Source: Rhodopseudomonas rhenobacensis
GTDB taxonomy: Bacteria > Pseudomonadota > Alphaproteobacteria > Rhizobiales > Xanthobacteraceae
Reading direction: 5' to 3'
Length of the DNA stretch: 64,000 nt
Assembly: GCF_014203125.1 (NCBI RefSeq)
Contig: NZ_JACHIH010000004.1
Span: 1-64,000, forward strand
Every line of letters starts with the position of its first letter. Positions within the stretch are counted from its first letter, which is position 1. Below the pieces are notes generated by a model that did no database searches, was not told where the DNA came from, and saw only the letters and a program-made list of their open reading frames with translations. This document shows, one piece after another, positions 8,620 to 20,236 of this stretch. The translations under genes were made by a program, and so were the position numbers.

Positions 8620-9921
8620 TCACCCCGCCTTCTTCATCACGCTGACGAAGAATCCATCGGTGCCGGTGCGGCGCGGGGTCATCAACAATCCCTGCTCCGA
8701 CACCAAGGCGGCGGCCAAGAAGTCCTCCGCCTTGTCCCACAGCACCGCGGCGGTCTGCTGCAGCGGCACCACCGCAAACTCCGGATGCCGTGCCAGGAAC
8801 GCCGCGATCTGCGCGCCGTTCTCCTGGCCGAGCACCGAGCAGGTGACGTAGGCGATCCGCCCGCCCGGCTTGACCAGCGGCACCGCGCGGTCGAGCACTT
8901 CGGCCTGGTCCTTCAGCCGCACTTCGAGGGCGCCCGGCCGCATCCGCCATTTGGCGTCCGGATTGCGCCGCCAGGTGCCGGTGCCGGTGCACGGCGCGTC
9001 GATCAGCACCAGATCGGCGGAACCGCTGATGTCGCTCAAAGTGTCATTCGGCCCCTTCGGGGTGCGGATGTCGCAATTGTGCACGCCGGCCCGCGACAGC
9101 CGCTCATAGATCGGGGCGAGCTGCCGCTTATCGTGGTCGGTCGCGATCAGCCGGCCCTTGCCCTGCATCATCGCCGCCAGCGCCAAGGTCTTGCCGCCGG
9201 CGCCGGCGCACAGATCGATCACCTGCTCGCCGGGCTTGGCGCCGGACAGCAGTGCTGCGAGTTGCGAGCCCTCGTCCTGCACCTCGACGGCGCCCTTGAT
9301 GAAGTCTTCCTCGGAATGGATGCCGGGATTGCGGGCGTCGGCGCCGAGTTCGATGCGCAGCCCGAGCGGCGACCACGGCGTCGCCTTGGCGCCAAGATGC
9401 GCCAAGGAGCCCAGCAGCTTGTCGCGCTTGGCCTTCAGCGTATTGACCCGCAGGTCGAGCGGCGCCCGGCTGGCCATCGCGGTGGCCTCGGCGACGCGGT
9501 CGTCGCCGAACACCGCGGCGAGCTCGCCGTCGAGCCATTCCGGATAATCGCCGGCGACATGCGGCGGGGCGTCGTCCAGCGTGCGCGAGGTCAGCGCCGC
9601 CTGCTCGGCGTTGCTGAGCGGCTCCGGCGCAAAGCGGCCGCCGTCGCACAGTGCGGCGATCGCTGCGGCGTCGAGACCGCGCTCGAGCTTCAGCATGCCG
9701 AGCACCCGCGCCCGCGGGGTGTCGCTGTCCATGAGCCAGGCGCTGGAGGCGCGGCGGCGCAGCACGTCCCAGGTCAGGCCGGCGATCGCGGCGCGGTCGC
9801 CGGAGCCGGCATAGCGGTGCGCGGTGCCCCATTCTTTCAGCGCCTTCGCCGCGGGAACGCGCTGGCTGTCGATCGCGTCGATCAATTCGATGGCTGCGGA
9901 CAGCCGTGCGGCAGGAGTCAT
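8620..9921 (-). CDS. RsmB/NOP2/Sun-type RNA (cytosine-5) methyltransferase
   Basis: 433 residues. The protein transfers a methyl group from S-adenosylmethionine to C5 of cytosine in RNA, probably 16S rRNA. The N-terminal helical part resembles the NusB-like RNA-binding domain of RsmB. The SAM-binding motif is IDLCAGAGGKTLALA, and the two catalytic cysteines of the family are visible in DAPCTGTGTWRR and YVTCSVLGQENG. It follows the usual order guaB-methyltransferase-guaA of this group of bacteria, although here five accessory genes separate it from guaB. Whether it modifies C967 like RsmB or another site cannot be told. Confidence 0.9.
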   Translation of the reverse strand: MTPAARLSAAIELIDAIDSQRVPAAKALKEWGTAHRYAGSGDRAAIAGLTWDVLRRRASSAWLMDSDTPRARVLGMLKLERGLDAAAIAALCDGGRFAPEPLSNAEQAALTSRTLDDAPPHVAGDYPEWLDGELAAVFGDDRVAEATAMASRAPLDLRVNTLKAKRDKLLGSLAHLGAKATPWSPLGLRIELGADARNPGIHSEEDFIKGAVEVQDEGSQLAALLSGAKPGEQVIDLCAGAGGKTLALAAMMQGKGRLIATDHDKRQLAPIYERLSRAGVHNCDIRTPKGPNDTLSDISGSADLVLIDAPCTGTGTWRRNPDAKWRMRPGALEVRLKDQAEVLDRAVPLVKPGGRIAYVTCSVLGQENGAQIAAFLARHPEFAVVPLQQTAAVLWDKAEDFLAAALVSEQGLLMTPRRTGTDGFFVSVMKKAG

Positions 9922-9957
9922 AGCAAACTTTCAAATTCCAGGAGGCGCCGAGCGTTA

Positions 9958-10380
9958 TCAGATCAAGAGCAGGATTCGCAGTGCGAAATAGACCCACATC
10001 GCCAGCAGCACCAGCACGCCGGCAAGCCAGGAGCTGGAGCGCTGGCCGAGATCGTTGGAACTGACGAAGATTCCGGCATGGGCAAAGCGCGTCACCACGA
10101 ACACCCAGGACAGCAGCACCAGCACCAGATCGATGCGCCGCAGCGGCAGCCCGATCGCAATCAGCGCATAGAACAACAGCGGCAGTTCGAACTGGTTGGC
10201 GTAGCAATTGCTGAACTTGGTGGCGCGTTCCGGCCAGTTCGGCTGGCCGAGCGCGATATCGCGGATCTTGGTCTGCCGCGACAGCAGCGCGCGGCGACGC
10301 TCCCAGACCATCCCGAGCAGCAGTGCGAAGGTCAATCCGACCAGCACGAACACCGGCAGCAGCACCATCTGGACCGACAT
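9958..10380 (-). CDS. MAPEG family membrane protein
   Basis: 140 residues from the ATG at 10380, chosen because GGGAGGT lies 4-10 bases upstream; the longer reading begins five codons earlier without such a site. Four hydrophobic helices are evident: LLPVFVLVGLTFALLLGMV, LPLLFYALIAIGL, LVLVLLSWVFVVTRFAHAGIF and the C-terminal LAGVLVLLAMWVYFALRILLLI. The N-x-x-x-Q-F-E-L-P-L motif after helix 1 is characteristic of MAPEG proteins, which include glutathione-dependent and eicosanoid enzymes; bacterial members of this short type have no assigned reaction. It lies just upstream of the RNA methyltransferase gene in the same direction and may be co-transcribed. Confidence 0.85.
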   Translation of the reverse strand: MSVQMVLLPVFVLVGLTFALLLGMVWERRRALLSRQTKIRDIALGQPNWPERATKFSNCYANQFELPLLFYALIAIGLPLRRIDLVLVLLSWVFVVTRFAHAGIFVSSNDLGQRSSSWLAGVLVLLAMWVYFALRILLLI

Positions 10381-10441
10381 CAGACCTCCCGTCACGGTTG
10401 TGTTGAGGGTCCGCTATAACGAGCGCGCCCGCGGATGACAA

Positions 10442-11179
10442 TCATCCGCGGCGCACCTCACCGCCCCGATCGTCGAGCGCGACGCCAAAGCTACTTCGAA
10501 AGGCGCGCTCGCCCTTGGGCGTCACGACGACCGCGCGGGTCCCAACCAGCCGCCGGGTCCAGCCTTGGTCGAAACAGTGAGCGCAGAGCGCGGCGCCGAG
10601 CGCCCCGGCCAGATGCGGCCGCCGCTCGCTCCAATCGAGGCAGGGACGGCACAGCACCCGGCCCGACCGACTTGTGCGCCGCGCCATAATCGGCGCGACG
10701 TCGACGCCGATGTCTCGCAAAAAGGCGATGCCTGGATCGGTCAGAATCCCCGCATCATTTGTCAGCTCGACATGACCTTGCGCGATCATCGCGTCGGCGA
10801 GCCCAACGCCGAGCCGTCCGGCCAGATGATCGTAGCAGGTGCGTGCCCGCCGCAGCGCCGCGTCCTTTGGACCGACCGACAGCCGCGCGCGGTCCGGCTG
10901 CAATTCGGCGGCCACCGCCATGATGCTCTCGAGCATCCGCGCCACCGACGCCGAGGCCAGCCGGTGATAGCGATGCCGGCCCTGCTTCTCGACACTGAGC
11001 AGTCCCGCGGCTGTCAGCCGGCCGAGATGACCGCTGGCGGTCTGCGCGGTGACACCGGCGGCCTTTGCCAATTCGGTCGCGGTGAGCGCCCGGCCATCGA
11101 GCAGCGCATGCAGCATGCTGGCGCGGGCCGGATCGCCGGACAGCGCCGCAATCTCCGCGAACATCGCCTGGCTCGCCAT
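10442..11179 (-). CDS. ArsR-type winged-helix transcriptional regulator
   Basis: 245 residues, longer than most ArsR repressors. Residues 1-85 form the winged helix: EIAALSGDPARASMLHALLDG, the recognition region TAQTASGHLGRLTAAGLL and the wing SVEKQGRHRYHRLA. The C-terminal half is a separate domain containing a cysteine pair (VLCRPCLDW) and a further CAHC, which could bind metal or act as a redox sensor. It is divergent from the MFS gene beginning near 11308, with a 128-base shared upstream region, so it probably controls that transporter as well as itself. No clear palindromic operator was found in that region. Confidence 0.85.
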   Translation of the reverse strand: MASQAMFAEIAALSGDPARASMLHALLDGRALTATELAKAAGVTAQTASGHLGRLTAAGLLSVEKQGRHRYHRLASASVARMLESIMAVAAELQPDRARLSVGPKDAALRRARTCYDHLAGRLGVGLADAMIAQGHVELTNDAGILTDPGIAFLRDIGVDVAPIMARRTSRSGRVLCRPCLDWSERRPHLAGALGAALCAHCFDQGWTRRLVGTRAVVVTPKGERAFRSSFGVALDDRGGEVRRG

Positions 11180-11307
11180 CGCCCGCCTCCCTGGATCGGC
11201 CGCATCATAGGCCAGCGGCGAGCAGAATGCTTCGGCCTTCGCCGTAACATCCGGACGTTGCTTCCTTCAAACGGTGAGCACCAAGTTTTTGAAAGAGGCG
11301 CTGCGAA

Positions 11308-12598
11308 ATGCTCCGGATCACATCGACGACGTTCTACGGCTGGCGGGGTGGTGGCTGCCGCCTTCACCATCGCGGTGTTCGGTTGGGGGCTCGGCTTCTA
11401 CGGTCCGCCGATCTATCTGCATGCCGTGCGCGAGACCCGCGGCTGGTCGCTGGCGCTGGTCTCCACCGCCATCACCGTGCACTTCCTGGTGGGCGCAGTG
11501 GTGATCGCCAACCTGCCGCGGCTGTATCGCCGGTTTGGCTTGCCGATGATCACCAAGGCAGGTGCGGTTGCGCTGGCGGTTGGCGTGACCGGCTGGGCCG
11601 TTGCCGCGCAACCGTGGCAGTTGTTCGCCGCGACGCTGTTCAGCGGCGCGGGCTGGGTGGCGATGGGCGCCGCCGCCGTCAACGCCATCGTATCACCCTG
11701 GTTCGTGCGCAACCGGCCCGCCGCGCTGGCCATGGCCTATAACGGCGCCAGCATTGGCGGCGTGGTATTCTCGCCGCTGTGGGTCGCGGCCATCGGGCTG
11801 TTCGGCTTCCCGCTCGCCGCCGCGATCATCGGCGTTGTGACGATCGCCGCCACGTGGATTCTTGCCGAGCTGTTTTTGGCTCAAAGCCCGCAGCAGCTCG
11901 GGCTCGCCCCCGATGGCGATGCAACACCACCGACGACGACGGCCCCCAGTATGCCTGCGGCGCGGCCGCGCGCGGCGTCAAACCTCTGGACGGATCTCCG
12001 CTTCATCACGCTGGCCGCCGGCATGGCGCTTGGGCTGTTCGCGCAGATCGGCCTGTTGGCCCACCTGTTCACGCTGCTGGTGCCGGCGCTCGGCGCACAA
12101 TTCGCCGGCATCGCGGCCGGGGCTGCGACCGCCTCCGCGATCGCCGGCCGCACGCTGGTCGGCTGGCTGATGCCGCCGCGCGCGGACCGGCGGCTGGTCG
12201 CCAGTGCGAGCTACGCTGTGCAGATCGCCGGATCGATCGCCTGGCTGCTCGCCGGCGGCGACAACTTGCCGCTGCTGCTGGCCGGCGTGGTGCTGTTCGG
12301 CGCCGGAATCGGCAACGCCACCTCGCTGCCGCCGCTGATCGCCCAGGTCGAGTTCGCGCCAAGCGACGTATCGCGCGTGGTGCCGCTGATCGTCGCCATC
12401 GCGCAGGCGAGCTATGCCTTCGCCCCCGCCGCGTTTGGACTGCTGCGCGAGTTTGCACCAAGCGCGACGGCGGCGGGTGCCGCGCCCGCGCTGTTCATCG
12501 CCGCGGCGCTGATCCAGGCGCTGGCGATCGGCGCCCTGCTCGCCGGACGCCGATGCCGCGGCTCAGGCGACGCGCGCGGATATCGCGCCGTCGCCTGA
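11308..12598 (+). CDS. MFS transporter with an apparent 1-base frameshift near the N-terminus
   Basis: The main frame runs 11348-12598 (416 residues from a GTG) and is a typical 12-helix major facilitator. The expected N-terminus, MLRITSTTFYGWR, is encoded from the ATG at 11308 in another frame. Removing one G from the run GGGG at 11345-11348 joins them as YGWRVVAAAFTIAVFGWG, the usual start of this MFS subfamily. Either the strain carries a frameshift, the base is a sequencing error, or translation begins at the internal GTG and drops 13 residues. Substrate is unknown; the subfamily includes monocarboxylate-type carriers. Divergent from an ArsR-type regulator that probably controls it. Confidence 0.8.
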
Positions 12599-12610
12599 GC
12601 GCATCACGCC

Positions 12611-13645
12611 TCAGCTATTGTCCGGCCCGACCCGCACCAGCTGCTTGCCGAAATTGGCGCCCTTCAACAAGCCGATGAACGCCGCCGGCGCGCTCGCCAG
12701 CCCCTCCGTGACGAATTCACGGTGCTTGACCTTGCCCTCGCGCAGCCAGTGCGACATGTCGTGCAGAAAGTCGGCCTGCATCGCGGCGAAATCCGAGACG
12801 ATGAAGCCGCGGAAATTCAGCCGCTTCACCAGGATCGCGCGCATGATCGAATTGGCCCATTTCGGCGTCGCGGTATCGGCGCCGAAGATCGTATTGTAGT
12901 CGGCGATCAACCCGCACAGCGGAATCCGCGCGAATGGATTGAGCCGCGGAAACACCGCCTCGAACACCGCGCCGCCGACATTCTCGAAATACACGTCGAT
13001 GCCCTTCGGGCAGGCCTCTTTCAGCTTGGCGGCGAGATCCGGCTCGCGATGGTCGAGACAGGCGTCGAAGCCGAGCTCGTTGACGACGTAGTCGCATTTC
13101 TCACGGCCGCCGGCGATGCCGACCGCCCGCGCGCCCTTGATCCTGGCGATCTGTCCGACCGCGGAGCCGACCGCGCCGGAGGCTGCGGCGACCACCACGG
13201 TCTCGCCGGCCTTCGGCTTGCCGATTTCCAACAAGCCCGTATAGGCGGTCATGCCGGGCATGCCGAGCACGCCGACCGCGGTCGAGATCGGCGCGCGCTT
13301 CGGATCGACCTTGCGCAGCCCCTTGCCGTCGGACAGCGCGTGGCTCTGCCAACCGGAATGCGCCAGCACGAAATCGCCCTTGGCAAAGCCCGGATGGTGC
13401 GAGGCGATCACCTCGGCCACGGTGCCGCCTTCCATTACGCCGTCGACCGGCACCGGCGCCGCATAGGACGGCCCCTCGCTCATCCGGCCGCGCATATAGG
13501 GATCGAGCGACAGATAGATGGTGCGCAGCAGAACCTGCCCCTCCCCCGGCGTCGGCACTGAAAATTGCTCCAGGCGGAAATTTGCCGGAGACGGCTCGCC
13601 CACCGGGCGGGAAGCGAGAATGATGCGGGAGGCGGATTGCGACAT
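12611..13645 (-). CDS. NADP-dependent oxidoreductase, CurA/YncB-like medium-chain reductase
   Basis: 344 residues of the zinc-independent medium-chain reductase family (leukotriene B4 dehydrogenase and curcumin reductase type), which reduces double bonds of alpha,beta-unsaturated carbonyls with NADPH. Visible signatures are LSLDPYMRGRM near residue 50, GMPGMTAYTGL, the cofactor loop VVAAASGAVGSAVGQIA and the downstream ENVGG. None of the zinc ligands of alcohol dehydrogenases is present. It is convergent with the MFS gene to its left, with a 12-base gap. The physiological substrate cannot be inferred from the neighbours. Confidence 0.9.
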   Translation of the reverse strand: MSQSASRIILASRPVGEPSPANFRLEQFSVPTPGEGQVLLRTIYLSLDPYMRGRMSEGPSYAAPVPVDGVMEGGTVAEVIASHHPGFAKGDFVLAHSGWQSHALSDGKGLRKVDPKRAPISTAVGVLGMPGMTAYTGLLEIGKPKAGETVVVAAASGAVGSAVGQIARIKGARAVGIAGGREKCDYVVNELGFDACLDHREPDLAAKLKEACPKGIDVYFENVGGAVFEAVFPRLNPFARIPLCGLIADYNTIFGADTATPKWANSIMRAILVKRLNFRGFIVSDFAAMQADFLHDMSHWLREGKVKHREFVTEGLASAPAAFIGLLKGANFGKQLVRVGPDNS

Positions 13646-14000
13646 GATGTTTCCTCGGTTTCTTGTTGGCGCCGCGCCTTGTCTATCCGAGGATCGCGAC
13701 GATAGCTATTCGGCGGCGCCGCTTTGGCCGGCCGCTATGCTGCGGAGCAATGACGCCCGCGCCCGTCCTCCTGGCGCCAGCGTTGTAGCTCATCAAATAT
13801 ACCGTTGACGCCAAATCCAAGTCGGCACACAATTCCAGGTAGCACGCGACCGATCCCCAAGAGACGGCGTGGTGCGTTCAGCGGGCCCGCGCGGCCGCGC
13901 TGAAATTTGCGCGTTCGTGCGATGGGCCGACGCGCGCTTGATACTTCCCAACGACAATCAAACCAGCGCGCCGAACGGCGCCACACAAGGGACGAACGCC
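13646..14000. other. 355-base gap between divergent curA-like and aldehyde dehydrogenase genes
   Basis: No gene is supported here. It is the shared upstream region of two divergent oxidoreductase genes. A weak sigma70-like pair, TTGACG at 13805 and CACAAT 17 bases later, faces the aldehyde dehydrogenase gene. I see no long palindrome and no sigma54-type GG-N10-GC element. Confidence 0.4.
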
Positions 14001-15519
<1,519 letters not shown>

Positions 15520-15521
<2 letters not shown>

Positions 15522-15542
15522 CCGCTCGCTTTCAAAGCGGCT
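15520..15542 (+). terminator. Short hairpin at the end of the aldehyde dehydrogenase gene
   Basis: AGCCGCT and AGCGGCT form a 7-base stem around a 9-base loop, beginning at the last two bases of the TAG stop. No T-run follows, so termination by this element alone is doubtful. Confidence 0.35.
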
Positions 15543-15573
15543 ATGCGCGATTGAGCACGTTTAAATGAGGATG

Positions 15574-15685
15574 GTCATCCCGGGGCACGAGCGGCGCAGC
15601 CGTCAGTGAGCCCGGGATCCATAACCCCTGAAGGAGTATGGATTCCGGACTTGCTCGTTCTGACGAACTCGCAATCCGGAATGAC
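15574..15685. repeat. Dispersed palindromic repeat, GTCAT-C/T-CCGG family (copy 1)
   Basis: The element begins GTCATCCCGG and ends CCGGAATGAC, with internal GAGCCCGGGATCC / GGATTCCGGA complements. It fills the gap between two convergent genes. A related copy lies at 27505-27626. Such elements are common in Bradyrhizobium-type genomes and may form hairpins in RNA. Confidence 0.7.
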
Positions 15686-15799
15686 GGCCTCGTTTTCAAA
15701 CGCCAGCAGGCGCGGGTTGCCCCGCGCCTGACCTGTTCCGTTGTCTGAAAACCCTCGTGAAAGCCGCGCCGTATTGGCAGCTCCCCCGCGCTGCGGAGC

Positions 15800-17305
<1,506 letters not shown>

Positions 17306-17571
17306 TCAGCGGCCGATTTGCCGCGCTGGACCTTGAGGATGAAAAGCCCGGCCAGCGACGCCGTCAGCATCGCCGTCGAATCGAGCCCATCGGTGGGGTT
17401 GGCGGTGGTCGATAGCATGATGCCGGCGGGATTCAAAGGATTTGTGCCGCTTATCCCGGCTTCGTGAGCGATTTCACGATTTCCCTGATCGACGCCCCTC
17501 TCCTGCAGCTACGGCAGGTTGCGCCGCCGCCGCAATGCGGGCTGCGGGCCGAGTTCACAGGCACGGTGCGC

Positions 17572-17820
17572 TCAGCGCGAATAGCCGGGCGGCGGGCCGT
17601 GCTGGCGGATCGCCTCCACCACCTCGCGATGCATGCGCTTTTCGCGCTCCATCCGCACCGCGATCAGCGCGTGCGCCGACGGCACGAACAGCAGCGGATG
17701 AAACACCAGCCCCAGCACGACGCAGACCACCAGCAGCAGCAGATTGAACACCGCCGAGATCGGCTGGCCGTTGAGCAGCAGTCCGAGCGGCGGCAGCACG
17801 GCGGCGAGAAGATAGATCAT
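17572..17820 (-). CDS. YqaE/Pmp3-like small membrane protein
   Basis: 82 residues with a GGAGG ribosome site upstream of the ATG. Two hydrophobic helices (IYLLAAVLPPLGLLL and FNLLLLVVCVVLGLVF) flank a short loop with NGQPISAVFN, the arrangement of the Pmp3/YqaE family linked to cation and osmotic stress. A charged C-terminal tail (MEREKRMHREVVEAIRQHGPPPGYSR) extends beyond the usual family length. It is divergent from the MFS gene to its right. Function is inferred by family only. Confidence 0.75.
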   Translation of the reverse strand: MIYLLAAVLPPLGLLLNGQPISAVFNLLLLVVCVVLGLVFHPLLFVPSAHALIAVRMEREKRMHREVVEAIRQHGPPPGYSR

Positions 17821-17940
17821 CGGCGAAACCTCCAGTTGTCACGCAGGATTTATGTGCTGCCCGGTCTTCCGCAATAGCCGCTGCCGCGACAGGATGTTAC
17901 AGCGCGGGTCCCCGCCCCGCTCAATCCAGCCGAAGACCGG

Positions 17941-19428
17941 ATGACCAAGGAACGCCTGATCCCGCTCATCGTGGCCGCGGCGCTGTTCATGGAAAACATG
18001 GACGCCACGGTGATCGCGACCTCGCTGCCGGCGATCGCCGCCGACATCGGCACCTCGCCGCTGACGCTGAAGCTGGCGATCACCTCGTACCTGTTGTCGT
18101 TGGCGGTGTTCATCCCGGCCTCGGGCTGGACCGCCGACCGCTTCGGCGCCCGCGCGGTGTTCTCGATCGCCATCGGCGTGTTCATGGTCGGCTCGATCGG
18201 CTGCGCGCTGTCGAGTTCATTGAGCGACTTCGTGATCGCGCGGATCCTGCAGGGCGTCGGCGGCGCGATGATGACCCCGGTCGGGCGTCTGGTGCTGCTG
18301 CGTTCGATCGACAAGAGCGCGCTGGTCGGCGCGATGGCGTGGATGACGATCCCGGCGCTGGTCGGGCCGGTGATCGGCCCGCCGCTCGGCGGCTTCATCA
18401 CCACCTATTTCTCCTGGCACTGGATCTTCCTGATCAACATCCCGATCGGGCTCGTCGGCATCTTCATGGCGCAGCGCTACATCGATCCAATCCGCAGCGA
18501 CCATCCGGAGCGCTTCGATCTGGTCGGCCTGGTGCTGGCCGGCGTCGGCCTTGCCGGCATCGCCTTCGGGCTGTCGGTCGCAGGGCTCAATCTGTTGCCG
18601 TGGCCGGTGGTGGCGGGCCTGATCGGCGTCGGCTGCGTGTCGATGACGCTGTACGTGTTTCACGCCCGCCGCACCGCTTCCCCGGTGCTGGACTTCACCC
18701 TGCTGCGGCTCGCCACGCTGCGGGCCAGCATCATCGGCGGCTTCCTGTTCCGGCTCGGCATCGGCGCGCTGCCGTTCCTGCTGCCGCTGTTGATGCAGAT
18801 CGGCTTCGGCCTCAGCCCGTTCCAGTCCGGCCTCGTGACCTTCGCCTCCTCGGCCGGCGCGATGGGCATGAAGGCCTTGGCGGCGCGGATCATCAAGACC
18901 TTCGGCTTCCGCAACATCATGACGGTCAACGCGGTGGTCAGCGCGGTGTTTCTCGCCGCCTGCGCGCTGTTCACGCAAGCGACGCCGCTCTTGCTGATCA
19001 TGATCATCCTGCTGGTCGGCGGCTTCTTCCGCTCGCTGCAGTTCACCGCGATCAACACCGTGGCCTATGCGGAGGTCGAAACCGCGCAGATGAGCCGCGC
19101 CACAACGCTGGTCAGCGTCAACCAGCAGCTGTCGATTTCCGCCGGCGTCGCGGTCGGCGCGCTGTGCGTGGAATCCACCATGGCCTGGCGGCATATGACC
19201 ACGATCACCGCCGACGACTTCGCCCCGGCCTTCGTGGTGGTGTCGATCCTGTCGGCGCTGTCGGCGTATTTCTTCTGGCAGATGCCGGACGATGCCGGCC
19301 ACGAGATTTCCGGACGCAAGGCGATCGAAATCTCCAGCCGCAAGGGCGCGGAAAAAGCCGCCGCCAAGACCGCGGTCAAGACCGGCAGCGAAGCCACCGA
19401 GGACGCCCGCGATCAAAGGCTGGGCTGA
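17941..19428 (+). CDS. MFS drug efflux transporter, DHA2 (14-TM, EmrB/QacA) type
   Basis: 495 residues with hydrophobic segments consistent with 14 helices. The start LFMENMDATVIATSLPAIAADIG is the hallmark of the DHA2 drug:H+ antiporters, with a conserved acidic residue in helix 1, and GGAMMTPVGRLVLL and GPVIGPPLGGFI correspond to motifs B and C. The C-terminal 40 residues are lysine-rich and cytoplasmic. No membrane-fusion partner (EmrA) is adjacent, so it may work alone across the inner membrane. It is convergent with rlmE. Confidence 0.9.
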   Translation: MTKERLIPLIVAAALFMENMDATVIATSLPAIAADIGTSPLTLKLAITSYLLSLAVFIPASGWTADRFGARAVFSIAIGVFMVGSIGCALSSSLSDFVIARILQGVGGAMMTPVGRLVLLRSIDKSALVGAMAWMTIPALVGPVIGPPLGGFITTYFSWHWIFLINIPIGLVGIFMAQRYIDPIRSDHPERFDLVGLVLAGVGLAGIAFGLSVAGLNLLPWPVVAGLIGVGCVSMTLYVFHARRTASPVLDFTLLRLATLRASIIGGFLFRLGIGALPFLLPLLMQIGFGLSPFQSGLVTFASSAGAMGMKALAARIIKTFGFRNIMTVNAVVSAVFLAACALFTQATPLLLIMIILLVGGFFRSLQFTAINTVAYAEVETAQMSRATTLVSVNQQLSISAGVAVGALCVESTMAWRHMTTITADDFAPAFVVVSILSALSAYFFWQMPDDAGHEISGRKAIEISSRKGAEKAAAKTAVKTGSEATEDARDQRLG

Positions 19429-19462
19429 GCCGCCTGATACGGCTGTCGCCGGGTTGCAACGC

Positions 19463-20179
19463 TCAGGACAGCGCCACGGGCTCGTCTTCAGGCGTCGCCG
19501 CCGCGATGCCGCGGAAACCCATCGCCAGCACGTAGCGCTCGGAGGAATCCTTGCGGCTCGAGGCCGGCTTGACGTGCTTGACGGTGACGAAGTCGCGCTT
19601 CAGCTGGGTCACCAGGGTGGCATCGGCGCCGCTCTGGAACACTTTGGCGACGAAAGTGCCGCCCGGCTTCAGCACGTCGCAGGCGAACGCCGCAGCGTCT
19701 TCCACGAGGCCGACGATGCGCAACTGATCGGTCTTGCGATGGCCGGTGGTGTTGGCGGCCATGTCGGACAGCACCACGTCGACCTTGCCGCCGATCATCG
19801 CCAACAGCCTGGCCGGCGCCTCGGCGTGGAGGAAATCCAGCTGCGCGAAATCGACCCCGACGATTTCCGGCATCTCCAGCAGATCGATCGCCACCACCTT
19901 GCCGCGGCCGTCGGCGGCGCCGACCCGCTTGGCGGCGATCTGGCTCCAGCCGCCGGGCGCGGCACCGAGATCGACCACCGAAATGCCGGGCTTGAGGAAA
20001 TGATATTTGTCGTCGATCTCGATCAGCTTGTAGGCGGCGCGCGAGCGCAGCCCGTCGCGCTTGGCCTGCGCTACATAAGGATCGTTGAGTTGGCGCTCCA
20101 GCCAGAGCTTCGACGACAGTTTCAGCCTGCCGGCGCTCTTGACGGTGACGCGCAGGCGCCCGGTGGTGTCTTTGGCCAT
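19463..20179 (-). CDS. rlmE: 23S rRNA (uridine-2552-2'-O)-methyltransferase
   Basis: 238 residues, about 30 longer than E. coli RlmE because of an N-terminal leader ([20 protein letters not shown]) and a C-terminal tail. It methylates the ribose of U2552 in the A loop of 23S rRNA. The FtsJ signature is clear: [21 protein letters not shown] motif [26 protein letters not shown] and the KVFQ segment carrying the catalytic lysine. It follows the exopolyphosphatase gene with a gap of 57 bases on the same strand, so they are probably one transcript. Confidence 0.93.
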   Translation of the reverse strand: MAKDTTGRLRVTVKSAGRLKLSSKLWLERQLNDPYVAQAKRDGLRSRAAYKLIEIDDKYHFLKPGISVVDLGAAPGGWSQIAAKRVGAADGRGKVVAIDLLEMPEIVGVDFAQLDFLHAEAPARLLAMIGGKVDVVLSDMAANTTGHRKTDQLRIVGLVEDAAAFACDVLKPGGTFVAKVFQSGADATLVTQLKRDFVTVKHVKPASSRKDSSERYVLAMGFRGIAAATPEDEPVALS

Positions 20180-20236
20180 ATTGTCTGTCTCGACGGGTTG
20201 GGGCGCGGTCTTAGCACAGGCGGACGCCGAAAGCCC

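Noticed and set aside
10565-11340. Long in-frame N-terminal extension of the MFS protein (to 677 residues)
   Set aside because: It runs antisense through the ArsR-type regulator, lacks membrane or domain signal and is explained by the frameshift near 11345.
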